A DNA stretch of 39,023 nucleotides from Stagnimonas sp. (lineage in GTDB: Bacteria > Pseudomonadota > Gammaproteobacteria > Nevskiales > Nevskiaceae). The stretch spans positions 1 to 39,023 of the forward strand of contig JAUSQI010000138.1 in the NCBI GenBank assembly GCA_030652575.1, given 5' to 3'. Within the stretch, counting starts at the first letter, position 1. Each line of letters begins with the position of its first letter. The notes beneath the pieces were generated by a model that was given only the letters and a program-made list of their open reading frames with translations, made no database searches and was not told where the DNA came from. Both the position numbers and the translations under genes were made by a program. Shown here one piece after another: positions 24,249 to 32,445 of the stretch.

Positions 24249-24394
24249 GGCGGACTTATTGGAGGCTGATCGACACACTCGCGCAATCGCCATGCCAAGG
24301 CGGCTACATGGATGCCCTGCGTAAGGACATCCCGCTACCATGAACTTGAACTGGAAAAATACTGCTGCAATCTATCGAGATTTCGGAGACCAAG

Positions 24395-25006
24395 ATGGAG
24401 CTGACCGCACTTGCAATGTTCGCCGCCGCCCTGCTGGTTGCTGCCGGTTCGCCCGGCCCCAGCATCGCTGCACTGGTCTCACGCGTGCTCACCAACGGCC
24501 TGCGCGATGTGCTGCCGTTTCTTGCAGCGATGTGGCTGGGCGAGGCGCTGTGGCTGACGCTTACGGTTGCAGGCCTCGCCATGATCGCGGAGGCCTTCGG
24601 CACAGTCTTCCTGATACTGAAGTATCTGGGTGTGGCCTATCTGCTCTGGCTCGCCTGGCGTATGTGGACCGCACCCGCCGAGATTGCCACCGAGGCCCTG
24701 CCGACCGCGCGCCGCCCCTCGCGCATGTTCGTGGCCGGCCTCTTGGTGACGCTCGGCAATCCCAAGATCATGGTGTTTTATCTTGCGCTGCTGCCGACGA
24801 TCATCGACCTGGATGACATCGGCTTGACCGGCTGGGCGGAGCTGACTCTGACCATGCTGCTGGTGTTAGCGGTGATAGACCTCGGCTGGGCACTGGCGGC
24901 CGTGCGTGCGCGACGCCTTCTCAAGAACCGCCGGGCTGTGCGCATCGCCAATCGAGTAAGTGCTTCGATGATGGTGGGTGCAGCGGCTGCGGTGGCGACG
25001 CGCTGA
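24395..25006 (+). CDS. LysE/RhtB family amino-acid or metabolite exporter
   Basis: The 203-residue protein has about six transmembrane helices and the LysE signature SPGPSIAALVSRVLTNGLRDVLPFLAAMWLGE (shown by its SPGP core near residues 19-22), then KYLGVAYLLWLAWRMW and LLVTLGNPKIMVFYLALLPTII. This family exports amino acids, homoserine lactones or related small molecules by proton exchange. The ATG at 24395 has GGAG 11 nt before it. The second half is slightly diverged but the NPK motif typical of RhtB proteins is intact. It stands alone, divergent from the amidase gene. Confidence 0.9.
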   Translation: MELTALAMFAAALLVAAGSPGPSIAALVSRVLTNGLRDVLPFLAAMWLGEALWLTLTVAGLAMIAEAFGTVFLILKYLGVAYLLWLAWRMWTAPAEIATEALPTARRPSRMFVAGLLVTLGNPKIMVFYLALLPTIIDLDDIGLTGWAELTLTMLLVLAVIDLGWALAAVRARRLLKNRRAVRIANRVSASMMVGAAAAVATR

Positions 25007-25093
25007 GTGCGACACTCGGATGACGTATTTAGCCAGCGTAATCCGTCTTCCATGAAGGCGGTGGGCCTCTCGATCCGTCTTGCTCCAGCCGCA

Positions 25094-25393
25094 TCAGGCC
25101 GCGATGGGGCGAGCAGAGAGATGCACGCCAAGGGAGTTGAGCACCTTGAGCACGGTCGCAAAGCTGGGATTGCCGTCAGCCGATAGCGAGCGGTAAAGCG
25201 CCTCGCGTGCCAGGCCGGTTTCGCGCGAGATTTGCATCATGCCCTTGGCGCGCGCGACCACGCCGAGTGCATGCAAGATGAAGGCGGCGTCGTCACCGCC
25301 TTCTTCAAAACAGGCTTCGAGATAGTGCTGGATGTCCTCGTCGGTCTTGAGGTATTCGGCGCTGTCGTAGGGTTGGGTGATGGTCTTGCTCAT
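25094..25393 (-). CDS. Antitoxin of RelE/HigB-type TA module (HTH, HigA-like)
   Basis: The 99-residue protein reads SAEYLKTDEDIQHYLEACFEEGGDDAAFI followed by a helix-turn-helix MQISRETGLAREALYRSLSADGNPSFATVLKVLNSLGVHLS (residues about 53-93, one domain). This is the conserved structure of putative addiction-module antidotes found with the Gp49/RelE-like toxins. It overlaps the upstream toxin gene by ATGA. It should bind its toxin and the palindrome at the promoter. Confidence 0.9.
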   Translation of the reverse strand: MSKTITQPYDSAEYLKTDEDIQHYLEACFEEGGDDAAFILHALGVVARAKGMMQISRETGLAREALYRSLSADGNPSFATVLKVLNSLGVHLSARPIAA

Positions 25394-25686
25394 GGTGAAA
25401 GTCCTTGTGCCAATGCGAGTGCGGTTTTGATGTCGCTGTCCTGTGTGGCTTTGTCGCCACCGCAGAGCAGAATCACCAGCACCGCGCCATGCTGGGTGTA
25501 ATAGACCCGATAGCCGGGGCCGACATCGATCTTTAGTTCTGCCACGCCACCCGCAAGCAGCCGATGCTGGCCGGGGTTGCCCATTTGCAGGCGGTCGATG
25601 CGCACCTGAATGCGACGCTGCGTCGGGCCGTCTCGCAGCTGTGTAAACCACTTTGCAAAGACCTTAGTTTGGCGGACTTCAACCAT
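25390..25686 (-). CDS. RelE/HigB-like (Gp49 family) toxin
   Basis: This 98-residue protein contains FAKWFTQLRDGPTQRRIQVRIDRLQMGNPG, then KIDVGPGYRVYYTQHGAVLVILLCGGDKATQDSDI (shown as the family core). This is the typical order of Gp49-like type II toxins: the GYRVYY strand, the LLCGGDK turn, and the DI-K-A helix. The catalytic mechanism in this group is ribosome-linked mRNA cleavage. The ATG at 25686 lies just after a 20-bp palindrome within the promoter. Toxin-first order and ATGA overlap with the antitoxin are standard. Confidence 0.9.
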   Translation of the reverse strand: MVEVRQTKVFAKWFTQLRDGPTQRRIQVRIDRLQMGNPGQHRLLAGGVAELKIDVGPGYRVYYTQHGAVLVILLCGGDKATQDSDIKTALALAQGLSP

Positions 25687-25693
25687 GATTTGA

Positions 25694-25713
25694 ATGTAAC
25701 TCTAAAGTTACAT
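25694..25713. promoter_or_regulatory. Perfect palindromic operator of the RelE/HigB-type module
   Basis: ATGTAACT and AGTTACAT are perfect 8-bp arms around CTAA. On the minus strand a -35 box TTGACC (25721-25716) and a -10-like TACATT flank and overlap it at 17 bp spacing, so repressor binding would block the promoter. Confidence 0.75.
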
Positions 25714-25737
25714 CCGGTCAAAACACGGGCTTTTCGC

Positions 25738-26961
25738 CTACTTCAACTCCGCCGAACTCTTACCCAATAAGCGCCGCGCAATGATGAGCAGCTGGATCTG
25801 CTGCGTGCCCTCGAAGATGTCGAGAATCTTGGCGTCGCGCGCCCATTTTTCCAGCAGATCGTCTTCGCTGTAACCAGCGACACCGCACAACTCGACGCAC
25901 TTCAGGGCGACATCCACGCAGGTGCGTCCCGCCTTGGCCTTGGCCATCGAGGCCTGTAGCGAATTGGGCTGGCGGTTGTCGGCCATCCAGGCGGCTTGCA
26001 GCGTCAGCAGGCGTGCGGCCTCGTAGTCGGCTTCCATGCGCAGCAGGTCGGCGGCAGCGGCGTGTTGCAGGCGCGCGGGTTTGCTGTAGTCGATGGACAC
26101 GCCGGCTTTTTGCAGCAACTCGCGCGTGCGTTCGAGGCAGGCGCGGGTGAGGCCGATGGCCATGCTGGCGACCAGTGGGCGGGTGTTGTCGAAGGTCTGC
26201 ATCACGCCCGCAAAGCCCTTCTCGACGTTGACCTCGGGCGTGCCGAGCAGGTTCTCCTTCGGCACGCGCACGTCCTTCAAGACGAAGGCGGCGGTGTCGC
26301 TGGCGCGGATGCCGAGTTTGTGTTCGAGCCGCGCGAGTTCAAAACCGGGCGTGCCTTTTTCGACCACGAAACTCTTGATGGCAGCGCGGCCGACGTTGCG
26401 GTCGAGTGTGGCCCACACCACCACCAGGTCGGCGCGCGCGCCGCTGGTGACGTAGATCTTCTCGCCGTTCAATACGTAGTGCTCGCCTGATTCCGTTTTC
26501 TCCAGCCGCGCGGTGGTGCGGATGTTGGCGGAATCACTCCCGGTGCCCGGTTCGGTGATCGCCATCGCCGCCCAGCGGCCCTTGAAGCGCGCCAGCTGTT
26601 CGTCGTTGGCCACCGCCGCGATGGCGGAGTTGCCCAGGCCCTGACGCGGCATGGCGAGCAGCAAGCCGACATCGCCCCAGCAGAGTTCCATGATGCCGAG
26701 CACGGTGGAAAGGTTGCTGCCGTTGCGGTTCTCGCCGGTGTCGGCGCTGCGGTCGCGGCTGGCACCGGTGGCACCCGCTCCGCCGCCACCACCGGCGGCA
26801 CTCATGCCGTCGAGCAGGCTCGCCAGCATCAGCAGCTCCTTGGGTTCGGCGTGCTCGTCGCGGTCGTACTTGCGCGAGATGGGGCGGAACATTTGTGCTG
26901 CGACCTGATGCGCCTGCGCGACGAGGCCGGTGAATTTCTTCGGGGTTTCGAGGTGGATCAT
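25738..26961 (-). CDS. Acyl-CoA dehydrogenase (FadE-like), 407 aa
   Basis: The protein shows the acyl-CoA dehydrogenase signatures AMAITEPGTGSDSANIRTTA (FAD and substrate loop), HYVLNGEKIYVTSGARADLVVVWA (split between strands), and near the C-terminus CGVAGYSEDDLLEKWARDAKILDIFEGTQQIQ, with the EGTxQIQ FAD/catalytic region. It should catalyse alpha,beta-dehydrogenation of an acyl-CoA, passing electrons to ETF. An unusual glycine-rich insertion (GGGGGAGATG, about residues 56-65) lies in the N-terminal helical domain. Together with the adjacent paralogue it resembles paired FadE subunits that form heteromers in steroid side-chain degraders, although paired homomers are equally possible. No strong ribosome-binding site precedes it. 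It lies 115 nt after its neighbour. Confidence 0.88.
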   Translation of the reverse strand: MIHLETPKKFTGLVAQAHQVAAQMFRPISRKYDRDEHAEPKELLMLASLLDGMSAAGGGGGAGATGASRDRSADTGENRNGSNLSTVLGIMELCWGDVGLLLAMPRQGLGNSAIAAVANDEQLARFKGRWAAMAITEPGTGSDSANIRTTARLEKTESGEHYVLNGEKIYVTSGARADLVVVWATLDRNVGRAAIKSFVVEKGTPGFELARLEHKLGIRASDTAAFVLKDVRVPKENLLGTPEVNVEKGFAGVMQTFDNTRPLVASMAIGLTRACLERTRELLQKAGVSIDYSKPARLQHAAAADLLRMEADYEAARLLTLQAAWMADNRQPNSLQASMAKAKAGRTCVDVALKCVELCGVAGYSEDDLLEKWARDAKILDIFEGTQQIQLLIIARRLLGKSSAELK

Positions 26962-26973
26962 TTTTTGGGTGAA

Positions 26974-27068
26974 GCGGGGTCGGGGTGCAGGGAATGGGGT
27001 ATGGGGAAAAGCGGCTCATCAGTGAAGGTGTGGCGTCCCATCCCCGGTGCCCCGACTCCCATCCCCGC
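26974..27068. repeat. Imperfect G/C-run inverted repeat between two acyl-CoA dehydrogenase genes
   Basis: A left arm of G-runs (about 26974-27006, GTCGGGGTGC..GGGAATGGGG) is mirrored by C-runs at 27037-27068 (CCCATCCCC..GCCCCGACTCCC). With a small gap the arms can form a long hairpin, and the many G-runs could make alternative structures. It may be a dispersed intergenic repeat or modulate the downstream gene; only one copy is in the window. Confidence 0.5.
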
Positions 27069-27076
27069 TGTTGCTT

Positions 27077-28384
27077 CTAAACAAGAACGACGCCTTCCAT
27101 GAAGCCGCAGGCCCGCAGGTCGCGATACCAGCGCTCCACCGGATATTCCTTGGTGAAGCCATGCCCGCCGAGCACCTGCACACCGTCGTTGCCGATCTTC
27201 ATCGCCTTGTCGGTGGCGAGCTGTCGCGCGATGGCGGCCTCGCGCACGAAGTCTTCACCGCGCTCGGCTTTGGCCGCGGCGCGCCAGGTGGCGAGACGCA
27301 GGCCATCGAGCTCGACGCTGATGTCGGCAATCATGAAAGCGACCGCCTGGCGATGGCTGATGGGTTCGCCGAAGGCGATGCGCTCGTTGGCGTAGGGGAT
27401 GACGTGATCGAGCACCGCCTGCCCACAGCCGACCGCCAGCGCACACCAAGCGAGGCGCGAGAGTGCGATGCACTCGGCATAGTCCTCAGTGCTGCCGAGC
27501 AGAGCCGTGGCTTCGAGCTTCACATTCTTGAGCGTGAGCCGCGCGGTGGCCGCTGCGCGCAGGCCCATCGCCGGTTCGGCTTGCAGCGACAGGCCTTGGA
27601 TTTTGGACTCGACCAGGAACAGGCGCGGTGCGCCGTCGAGCATGGCGGCGATCACGAACAGCTCGCAGTCGGCACCGCGCGGCACGAGTGCCTTCACGCC
27701 GTTCAACACATAGCCGTCGCCGCTGCGGCGGGCTTCTGTGGTCAGCGCAAAGGCATCGAACAAGGGTTGCGGCTCCTGCACGACGAGGGCGGCGGTGGGT
27801 GCGTTGTCGCCGGTGAAGCTCGGCAGGTATTGCGCCTGCTGCGACTCGTCGCCCCACAGTGACAAGGCGGTGGCCACCGCACCCGGTGCCAGGCAGGCCA
27901 CGGCCAGCGAGAGATCGCCCTCGGCCAGCGCCTCGGCAATCAGCACGTTGCTGACGGCATTGCGTTCGCTGCCCGCACCGCCGAAGTCCTCCGGGATGCC
28001 GAGCACGGCAAAGCCGAGTGCTGCGCTTTCTTGCAGCAGCGTGGCGGGGGCTCTGCAGGCGGTATCGGCAGCAGCGGCGGCAGGGCGCAATTGTTCGAGC
28101 GCGAAACTCTTGGCGGCATCGCGCAGCATCTGCTGCTCATCGCTGGGGGTGAGATCGAACAGCCCCGTGGCACCGGCGCGCGGCAGGCGTGCGGGCTTCA
28201 TTAGTTTCTGCGCGGCGCTGAAGCTGCGGCCCATCTTGCCCGCCACCACGAAGCCCGCGCGGGTGGAATGGAACAGACCTTTCTCCGCCCATTTGCGTAG
28301 CCCCAGTTTGTCCACGGCGCTGGAGCCAGCGAAGCGGTTGAGGGCTTTCAGGCCGAGGCCCATCGCGTTGTCGGTGAGAGACAC
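27077..28384 (-). CDS. Acyl-CoA dehydrogenase (FadE-like), 435 aa
   Basis: This protein has an extra N-terminal leader of about 75 residues, then FDLTPSDEQQMLRDAAKSFALEQLRP, LGIPEDFGGAGSERNAVSNVLIAEALAEGD, GDGYVLNGVKALVPRGADCELFVI and, near the end, QLATDKAMKIGNDGVQVLGGHGFTKEYPVERWYRDLRA. These mark an acyl-CoA dehydrogenase; the usual catalytic region after HGFTKEYPVERWYRD is present but the family EGT motif is replaced by CGFMEGVVLV, where the protein ends. The start is a GTG at 28384 preceded by TAGGAG, which overlaps the stop of the DUF1302 gene. It is transcribed with that outer-membrane protein, suggesting use of an imported lipid. Confidence 0.85.
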   Translation of the reverse strand: MSLTDNAMGLGLKALNRFAGSSAVDKLGLRKWAEKGLFHSTRAGFVVAGKMGRSFSAAQKLMKPARLPRAGATGLFDLTPSDEQQMLRDAAKSFALEQLRPAAAAADTACRAPATLLQESAALGFAVLGIPEDFGGAGSERNAVSNVLIAEALAEGDLSLAVACLAPGAVATALSLWGDESQQAQYLPSFTGDNAPTAALVVQEPQPLFDAFALTTEARRSGDGYVLNGVKALVPRGADCELFVIAAMLDGAPRLFLVESKIQGLSLQAEPAMGLRAAATARLTLKNVKLEATALLGSTEDYAECIALSRLAWCALAVGCGQAVLDHVIPYANERIAFGEPISHRQAVAFMIADISVELDGLRLATWRAAAKAERGEDFVREAAIARQLATDKAMKIGNDGVQVLGGHGFTKEYPVERWYRDLRACGFMEGVVLV

Positions 28385-28392
28385 GGGTACTC

Positions 28393-30570
28393 CTAAAAAC
28401 CGTAGCTGAAACTCAGCGACACGTTGTCGCGATCGGAGCGCGTGTTCTCACCGCGCTTGCCGCCGAAGAAGCTCTGATACAACACGCGGCTGGTGAACGA
28501 GGGCGTGATGTTGATCTCGGTGCCGCCCAGAAACTCCTTGCGGCCCTGCACGAAATTGCTCTGCGGCGCGGGCGCGTTGCCTTCGACATCCCAGGACAAC
28601 GCAAACGTCGGCTTGAACGACCAGCCGAATACCACGTCGTTGTATTCCATGCGGATCAGCGAGCGCAGACCCCAGGCGAAGTTCTCGGCAAAGCCGCGCT
28701 TCTGCTGCGTCGGGTTCAAGTGGCAGGTGTAGTCCGAAGGGCTGCCGGTGATGGCGTTGTTGCAGGAATTGGCGGCCGTCAGCCCCGTGCCGTCGGCACC
28801 GCCGCTGGCATGGGTGTCGATGGCGGTGCCGCCCTCGAACTGGAGTTCGCTCTGCTTGGGCATGTTGACCACGTGGGTGAAGCCCGCCTCGCCGAGCACG
28901 ATCACCTGATCGGCCCCAAAGGGGTTCTGCGACCAGATGCGGATGGCGGTGATGTCGAACTGCCCCACCGGCAGCCGCTCGTAGCCGCTGATGTACTGGT
29001 TCGCCCCGACCCGGCCCAGGTTGCGATAGGCGACCAGGTAGCTCGGGATGGCATGTTGCGCGCTGGGCAGGGTCGACTGCCCCAGCTCCAGGAGGTCGGC
29101 AAGGGCAGGCACTGGGATGATGTCGGTCGACAGCCCCAGGCCGGCCGCCACCTGGCCCAGGGCATTGCCGATGCCGCCCGGCGTGCCGTCGATGTCGTTG
29201 GCGGGGAAGGCCGGTTGCAGGCCCGCGAAGACCACATCCGGCAACTGCACCTGCACCGGTGCGTTGGGGCGGAAGGAATACTCGCCCGAGATCGAGAACT
29301 TGCCGACGCTGGTGTTGAAGCTGATGCCGTACATCTGGATGTTTTCGGGGTACTCCAGCAGCAACCGCAGGCTGTCGATGGGTAGAGGTTCCAGCCCCGG
29401 GCCATTGAGCAGCGTGCCGTTGAAGCCCTGGCAGTCGACCACCGCAGCGATGAGATCGCCCGAGTCGCGCGCGCAGCTGTCGTTGGCCGAGATCACCGAG
29501 GCGTAGGGCAGCCGCGAGTGATAGTTGAGGACATAGAAACTCAGTTCGGTGCCGCCGTTGAGCCACTCGGCGTTGTAGTTGATGCGTGTGCCGAACTGTC
29601 CCTGACTGGAAGGGTCGCGTTCTTCCGGATACACCGTGACCGAGGTGCTGGAGATCAGCCCCAGGCCGCCGGCCAGTCGAAATTGCTTGTTCGGGTCTTC
29701 GCCGAACTGGCCGAGGCCGATGATGGCGTAGGGCCCGCTGCCGGCGATGTCGTTGTCCGAGAAAAAGCTGCCGGCCGCATCGGGCTCGGTGCGCTTCCAG
29801 CCGAACTGGTACAGAAAATCCGCCGAGACGTTGTCGAACAGATCCATCGACAGCAGGGCCACCGGCACCGGCTGAAAAATCTCGTTGATCTCGCCACCCG
29901 GCATGCGCAGAAAGTTCTGGTTCGGCGGGTTGATCTCCGACACGCTGTTGAGCGCGATCAGATTGCTCTCGCCCCAGCGCACGGTCTGCTGGCCGACCGA
30001 GATCACCGCGGCGCGGTCGGCGATCTCGGTGGTGTACTGCACAAAGGCGTCATAGAGCCGCACGCCCTTGGCGAAGCTGTTGGCGAGAATCTCCGGACGG
30101 CGCGAGTACTCGGGCTGGTAGTTGGTGTTGAAGTGCCGCTCGTTGAAATCGGCGTTGACCGGGTCGTAGTAGCCGATGGCCCGTATGCGCGTCAGGAACT
30201 CGCCTTTCTCGAAGGTGAGATCGGTGGCGAGCTTGGTGGTGGCGTTGACCAGATCGTAGCGGTCGTAGTTGATGTCGCCGTTGTCGGCGTTGACGCCGAA
30301 GAACGAACCCTGTGCCGCCACCAGGCGCGCATTGGGCTCGGGGTTGCCCCGCAGCGAGTAGCAGTTGTCGCTGGCGCAGAGCTGCTGCTGGCCCGGCACG
30401 TTGAGCTTGCCGACGAGGTCGTTGCTGCGCGTCTGGGTGCGCCAGGTGGCCCCGGTGGAAAGCTTGTTCTTGATGGTGAGATTGCCGCCGCCCAGCTCGT
30501 ATTCGAGTGCGTGACTCGCAGGGGCAAGCGCGAATAAACCCAGGGCCATGCATGCGGCGCGATTCTTCAT
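28393..30570 (-). CDS. DUF1302 family outer-membrane protein
   Basis: The 725-residue precursor has a signal peptide (1-21, ending PASHA) and a long beta-strand-rich body. It carries the DUF1302 (PF06980) features: LTIKNKLSTGATWRTQTRSND, AVISVGQQTVRWGESN, SEINPPN, LSMDLFDNVSADFLYQFGWKRTEPDAAGSFFSDNDI (as separate strands), and a C-terminal aromatic SLSFSYGF typical of outer-membrane barrels. DUF1302 proteins are commonly encoded with DUF1329 proteins in pseudomonads and other lipid-using proteobacteria and are thought to aid uptake or export of hydrophobic compounds. The ATG at 30570 follows GAGAGGAGAG. It is divergent from the DUF1329 gene and leads an operon with two acyl-CoA dehydrogenases. 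Confidence 0.88.
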   Translation of the reverse strand: MKNRAACMALGLFALAPASHALEYELGGGNLTIKNKLSTGATWRTQTRSNDLVGKLNVPGQQQLCASDNCYSLRGNPEPNARLVAAQGSFFGVNADNGDINYDRYDLVNATTKLATDLTFEKGEFLTRIRAIGYYDPVNADFNERHFNTNYQPEYSRRPEILANSFAKGVRLYDAFVQYTTEIADRAAVISVGQQTVRWGESNLIALNSVSEINPPNQNFLRMPGGEINEIFQPVPVALLSMDLFDNVSADFLYQFGWKRTEPDAAGSFFSDNDIAGSGPYAIIGLGQFGEDPNKQFRLAGGLGLISSTSVTVYPEERDPSSQGQFGTRINYNAEWLNGGTELSFYVLNYHSRLPYASVISANDSCARDSGDLIAAVVDCQGFNGTLLNGPGLEPLPIDSLRLLLEYPENIQMYGISFNTSVGKFSISGEYSFRPNAPVQVQLPDVVFAGLQPAFPANDIDGTPGGIGNALGQVAAGLGLSTDIIPVPALADLLELGQSTLPSAQHAIPSYLVAYRNLGRVGANQYISGYERLPVGQFDITAIRIWSQNPFGADQVIVLGEAGFTHVVNMPKQSELQFEGGTAIDTHASGGADGTGLTAANSCNNAITGSPSDYTCHLNPTQQKRGFAENFAWGLRSLIRMEYNDVVFGWSFKPTFALSWDVEGNAPAPQSNFVQGRKEFLGGTEINITPSFTSRVLYQSFFGGKRGENTRSDRDNVSLSFSYGF

Positions 30571-30651
30571 TTGACTCTCCTCTCTCGGTGGCAGCGCCCG
30601 TGCGTGCGGAGCTGCTTGTAGTGGCTGGATTGTAGACGAACGTGCACACGA

Positions 30652-30669
30652 TGCCATCGCAAAATGGCA
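30652..30669. promoter_or_regulatory. Palindrome TGCCAT-N6-ATGGCA in the DUF1302/DUF1329 divergent region
   Basis: Perfect 6-bp arms around CGCAAA lie between the divergent DUF1302 and DUF1329 genes. A shared operator is possible. No regulator gene is adjacent and I cannot assign clear promoters. Confidence 0.35.
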
Positions 30670-30737
30670 AGTTTAGAAAACGCGGCGTATGCTCACGCCA
30701 CAACATAAAAACCGGCTCGGCCGGAGGAGAGACACCG

Positions 30738-32156
30738 ATGAATCACGCTGCTCGTGCGGGCCTCGTGCTCGCTGGTTTCTGGCTGGGCGCTTCGTCTGCC
30801 TATGCCGGCGTCACCGCCGCCGAAGCCGCCAAGCTCGGCACGTCGCTGACGCCGGTCGGCGCCGAAGCGGCCGGCAACAAGGATGGTTCGATACCTGCGT
30901 TTCAGGGCCGCAAGTTCTACGACGGCAAGGACCCGGAGCTGTTGACCATCACCCGCGCCAAGCTCGAGGACTACCGCAAGAACAAGCCGGACGAACTCGA
31001 AGCGCGCTTCAAGAAAGCGGCCGGCGTGGATTTCCAGAACCCGCTGTTCGAGATCACCAAGGCCAACATGGCGCAGTACGCCGCCAAGCTCACCGATGGC
31101 CACAAGGCGCTGCTCGCCAAGTACCCGACCTACAAGATGAAGGTCTACAAGAGCGTGCGTTCGGGGTTCTTCCCGGTCGAAATCGAGGCGGCCACCAAGG
31201 CCAATGCCACCAGTGCCTCACTCACCGGCACCGATGACGTGAAGGGTGCGACGCTGGGCTTCCCATTCCCCATCCCCAAGACGGGTGCGGAGGTGATCTG
31301 GAACCACAAGCTCAAGTATCGCGGCACCTCGGTGAAGCGTTTCAACAACCAGGCCATCGTCAAGCCCGATGGCTCGATCAGCATCACCAAGCTGGTGGAG
31401 GACGTGAAGTTCAAATACGCCAACCTCAAGGAGCAACCCTGGGACGGCAAGATCTACACCATGTACATGAGCGAGTCGGTGGCCCCCGCCAGCAAGGCCG
31501 GGCAGATCGTGCTGGCGCAGGAAACCTCTGATCTCAGCACCGGCGGCCGCACGGCGTACATCTATTCGCCCGGCACCGCCCGCGTGACGCGCGCACCCGA
31601 TGTGGGCTACGACAACCCGGCGCTCAACACCGACAACGAGCAGTACAACGACCAGATCGACGTCTTCAACGGCTCGCTCGACCGCTACAACTGGAAGCTG
31701 ATCGGCAAGAAGGAGATGTACATCCCCTACAACAGCCTGCAGATCAACAGCCCCAAGCTGAAATACAAGGACATCCTCAAGCCCTTCCACGTCAACCCCG
31801 ATTACCCGCGCTACGAGCTGCACCGCGTCTGGGTGGTGGAGGCAACCTTGAAGGCCGGGCTGCGCCACAACTTTGCCAAGCGTGTGTTCTACGTCGATGA
31901 AGACAGCTGGTCGATTGCCGTGGTCGACGACTACGACATTCGCGGGCAGATCTGGAAGGTGCAAGAGGCACATCTGTTGAGCCTGCCCTTCATCCCGACG
32001 GTGACCGGCATCCCCGAGTTGATCTACGACTTGCAGTCCAACCGCTACTTCGCCACCACGCTCACCAACGAAGACCCGGTAAGCGATTTCGAGGCGAAGT
32101 ACGACGACAAGTATTTCGAGCCGGCCAATTTGAAGCGCAAGGCCAAGAACAAGTAA
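30738..32156 (+). CDS. DUF1329 family periplasmic protein
   Basis: The 472-residue precursor has a signal peptide (1-23, ending SSAYA) and the DUF1329 (PF07044) pattern. Examples are GVTAAEAAKLGTSLTPVGAEAAGNKDGSIPAF, GATLGFPFPIPKTGAEVIWNHKL, YIYSPGTARVTRAPDVGYDNPA, FNGSLDRYNWKLIGKKEMYIPYN and VFYVDEDSWSIAVVDDYD (each one conserved segment). The fold is related to LolA/LolB-type lipid carriers. It is nearly always found with DUF1302, here divergent from it, so the two probably form an outer-membrane/periplasm transfer pair for hydrophobic molecules, which is inference. The ATG at 30738 follows GGAGGAGAG, and a strong terminator follows the stop. Confidence 0.9.
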   Translation: MNHAARAGLVLAGFWLGASSAYAGVTAAEAAKLGTSLTPVGAEAAGNKDGSIPAFQGRKFYDGKDPELLTITRAKLEDYRKNKPDELEARFKKAAGVDFQNPLFEITKANMAQYAAKLTDGHKALLAKYPTYKMKVYKSVRSGFFPVEIEAATKANATSASLTGTDDVKGATLGFPFPIPKTGAEVIWNHKLKYRGTSVKRFNNQAIVKPDGSISITKLVEDVKFKYANLKEQPWDGKIYTMYMSESVAPASKAGQIVLAQETSDLSTGGRTAYIYSPGTARVTRAPDVGYDNPALNTDNEQYNDQIDVFNGSLDRYNWKLIGKKEMYIPYNSLQINSPKLKYKDILKPFHVNPDYPRYELHRVWVVEATLKAGLRHNFAKRVFYVDEDSWSIAVVDDYDIRGQIWKVQEAHLLSLPFIPTVTGIPELIYDLQSNRYFATTLTNEDPVSDFEAKYDDKYFEPANLKRKAKNK

Positions 32157-32175
32157 GTTCGCAGTCCCTTTCAAG

Positions 32176-32207
32176 CGCTGTCATTCCATTCGGGATGGCA
32201 GCGTTTT
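32176..32207 (+). terminator. Rho-independent terminator after DUF1329
   Basis: A 12-bp stem (32176-32187 with 32192-32203, two G-U pairs) with a 4-nt loop is followed by four T residues. It lies 19 nt after the DUF1329 stop and 19 nt before the next gene. Confidence 0.8.
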
Positions 32208-32226
32208 CACGTACGAGAATCCCATC

Positions 32227-32445
32227 ATGGCAACCGCAAAAACCAATGTGCTGAGCGAAGCGCTCGGGGCCCCGCTGCCCCAGGGCCTCGAAGGCCTGAG
32301 CAAGCCCCAGCTCGAAAAACTGGCCTCCACGTTCGCCGCCGCCAAGGTGCAGCAGCGCGCCGCACTGGCCGACTCCACCGAAGCCGCGCTGAGCCACGTG
32401 CCCATGCTGCTGCGCGGCGCCGTGCGCAAGGTGCTGTTCGGATGA
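32227..32445 (+). CDS. Small hypothetical protein, 72 aa
   Basis: The protein is Ala/Leu-rich and predicted helical (LSKPQLEKLASTFAAAKVQQRAALADSTEAALSHV, two helices) with a hydrophobic end MLLRGAVRKVLFG. I do not recognise a family. Its ATG follows a weak GAGA site and its last four bases overlap the start of the 315-residue gene (ATGA), so the two products are likely made together. It starts only 19 nt after a terminator. Confidence 0.6.
   Translation: MATAKTNVLSEALGAPLPQGLEGLSKPQLEKLASTFAAAKVQQRAALADSTEAALSHVPMLLRGAVRKVLFG

Noticed and set aside
25005-25017. GAGTG-CGA-CACTC hairpin after the LysE gene as a terminator
   Set aside because: Five-bp stem with a 3-nt loop and no T-run; too weak.
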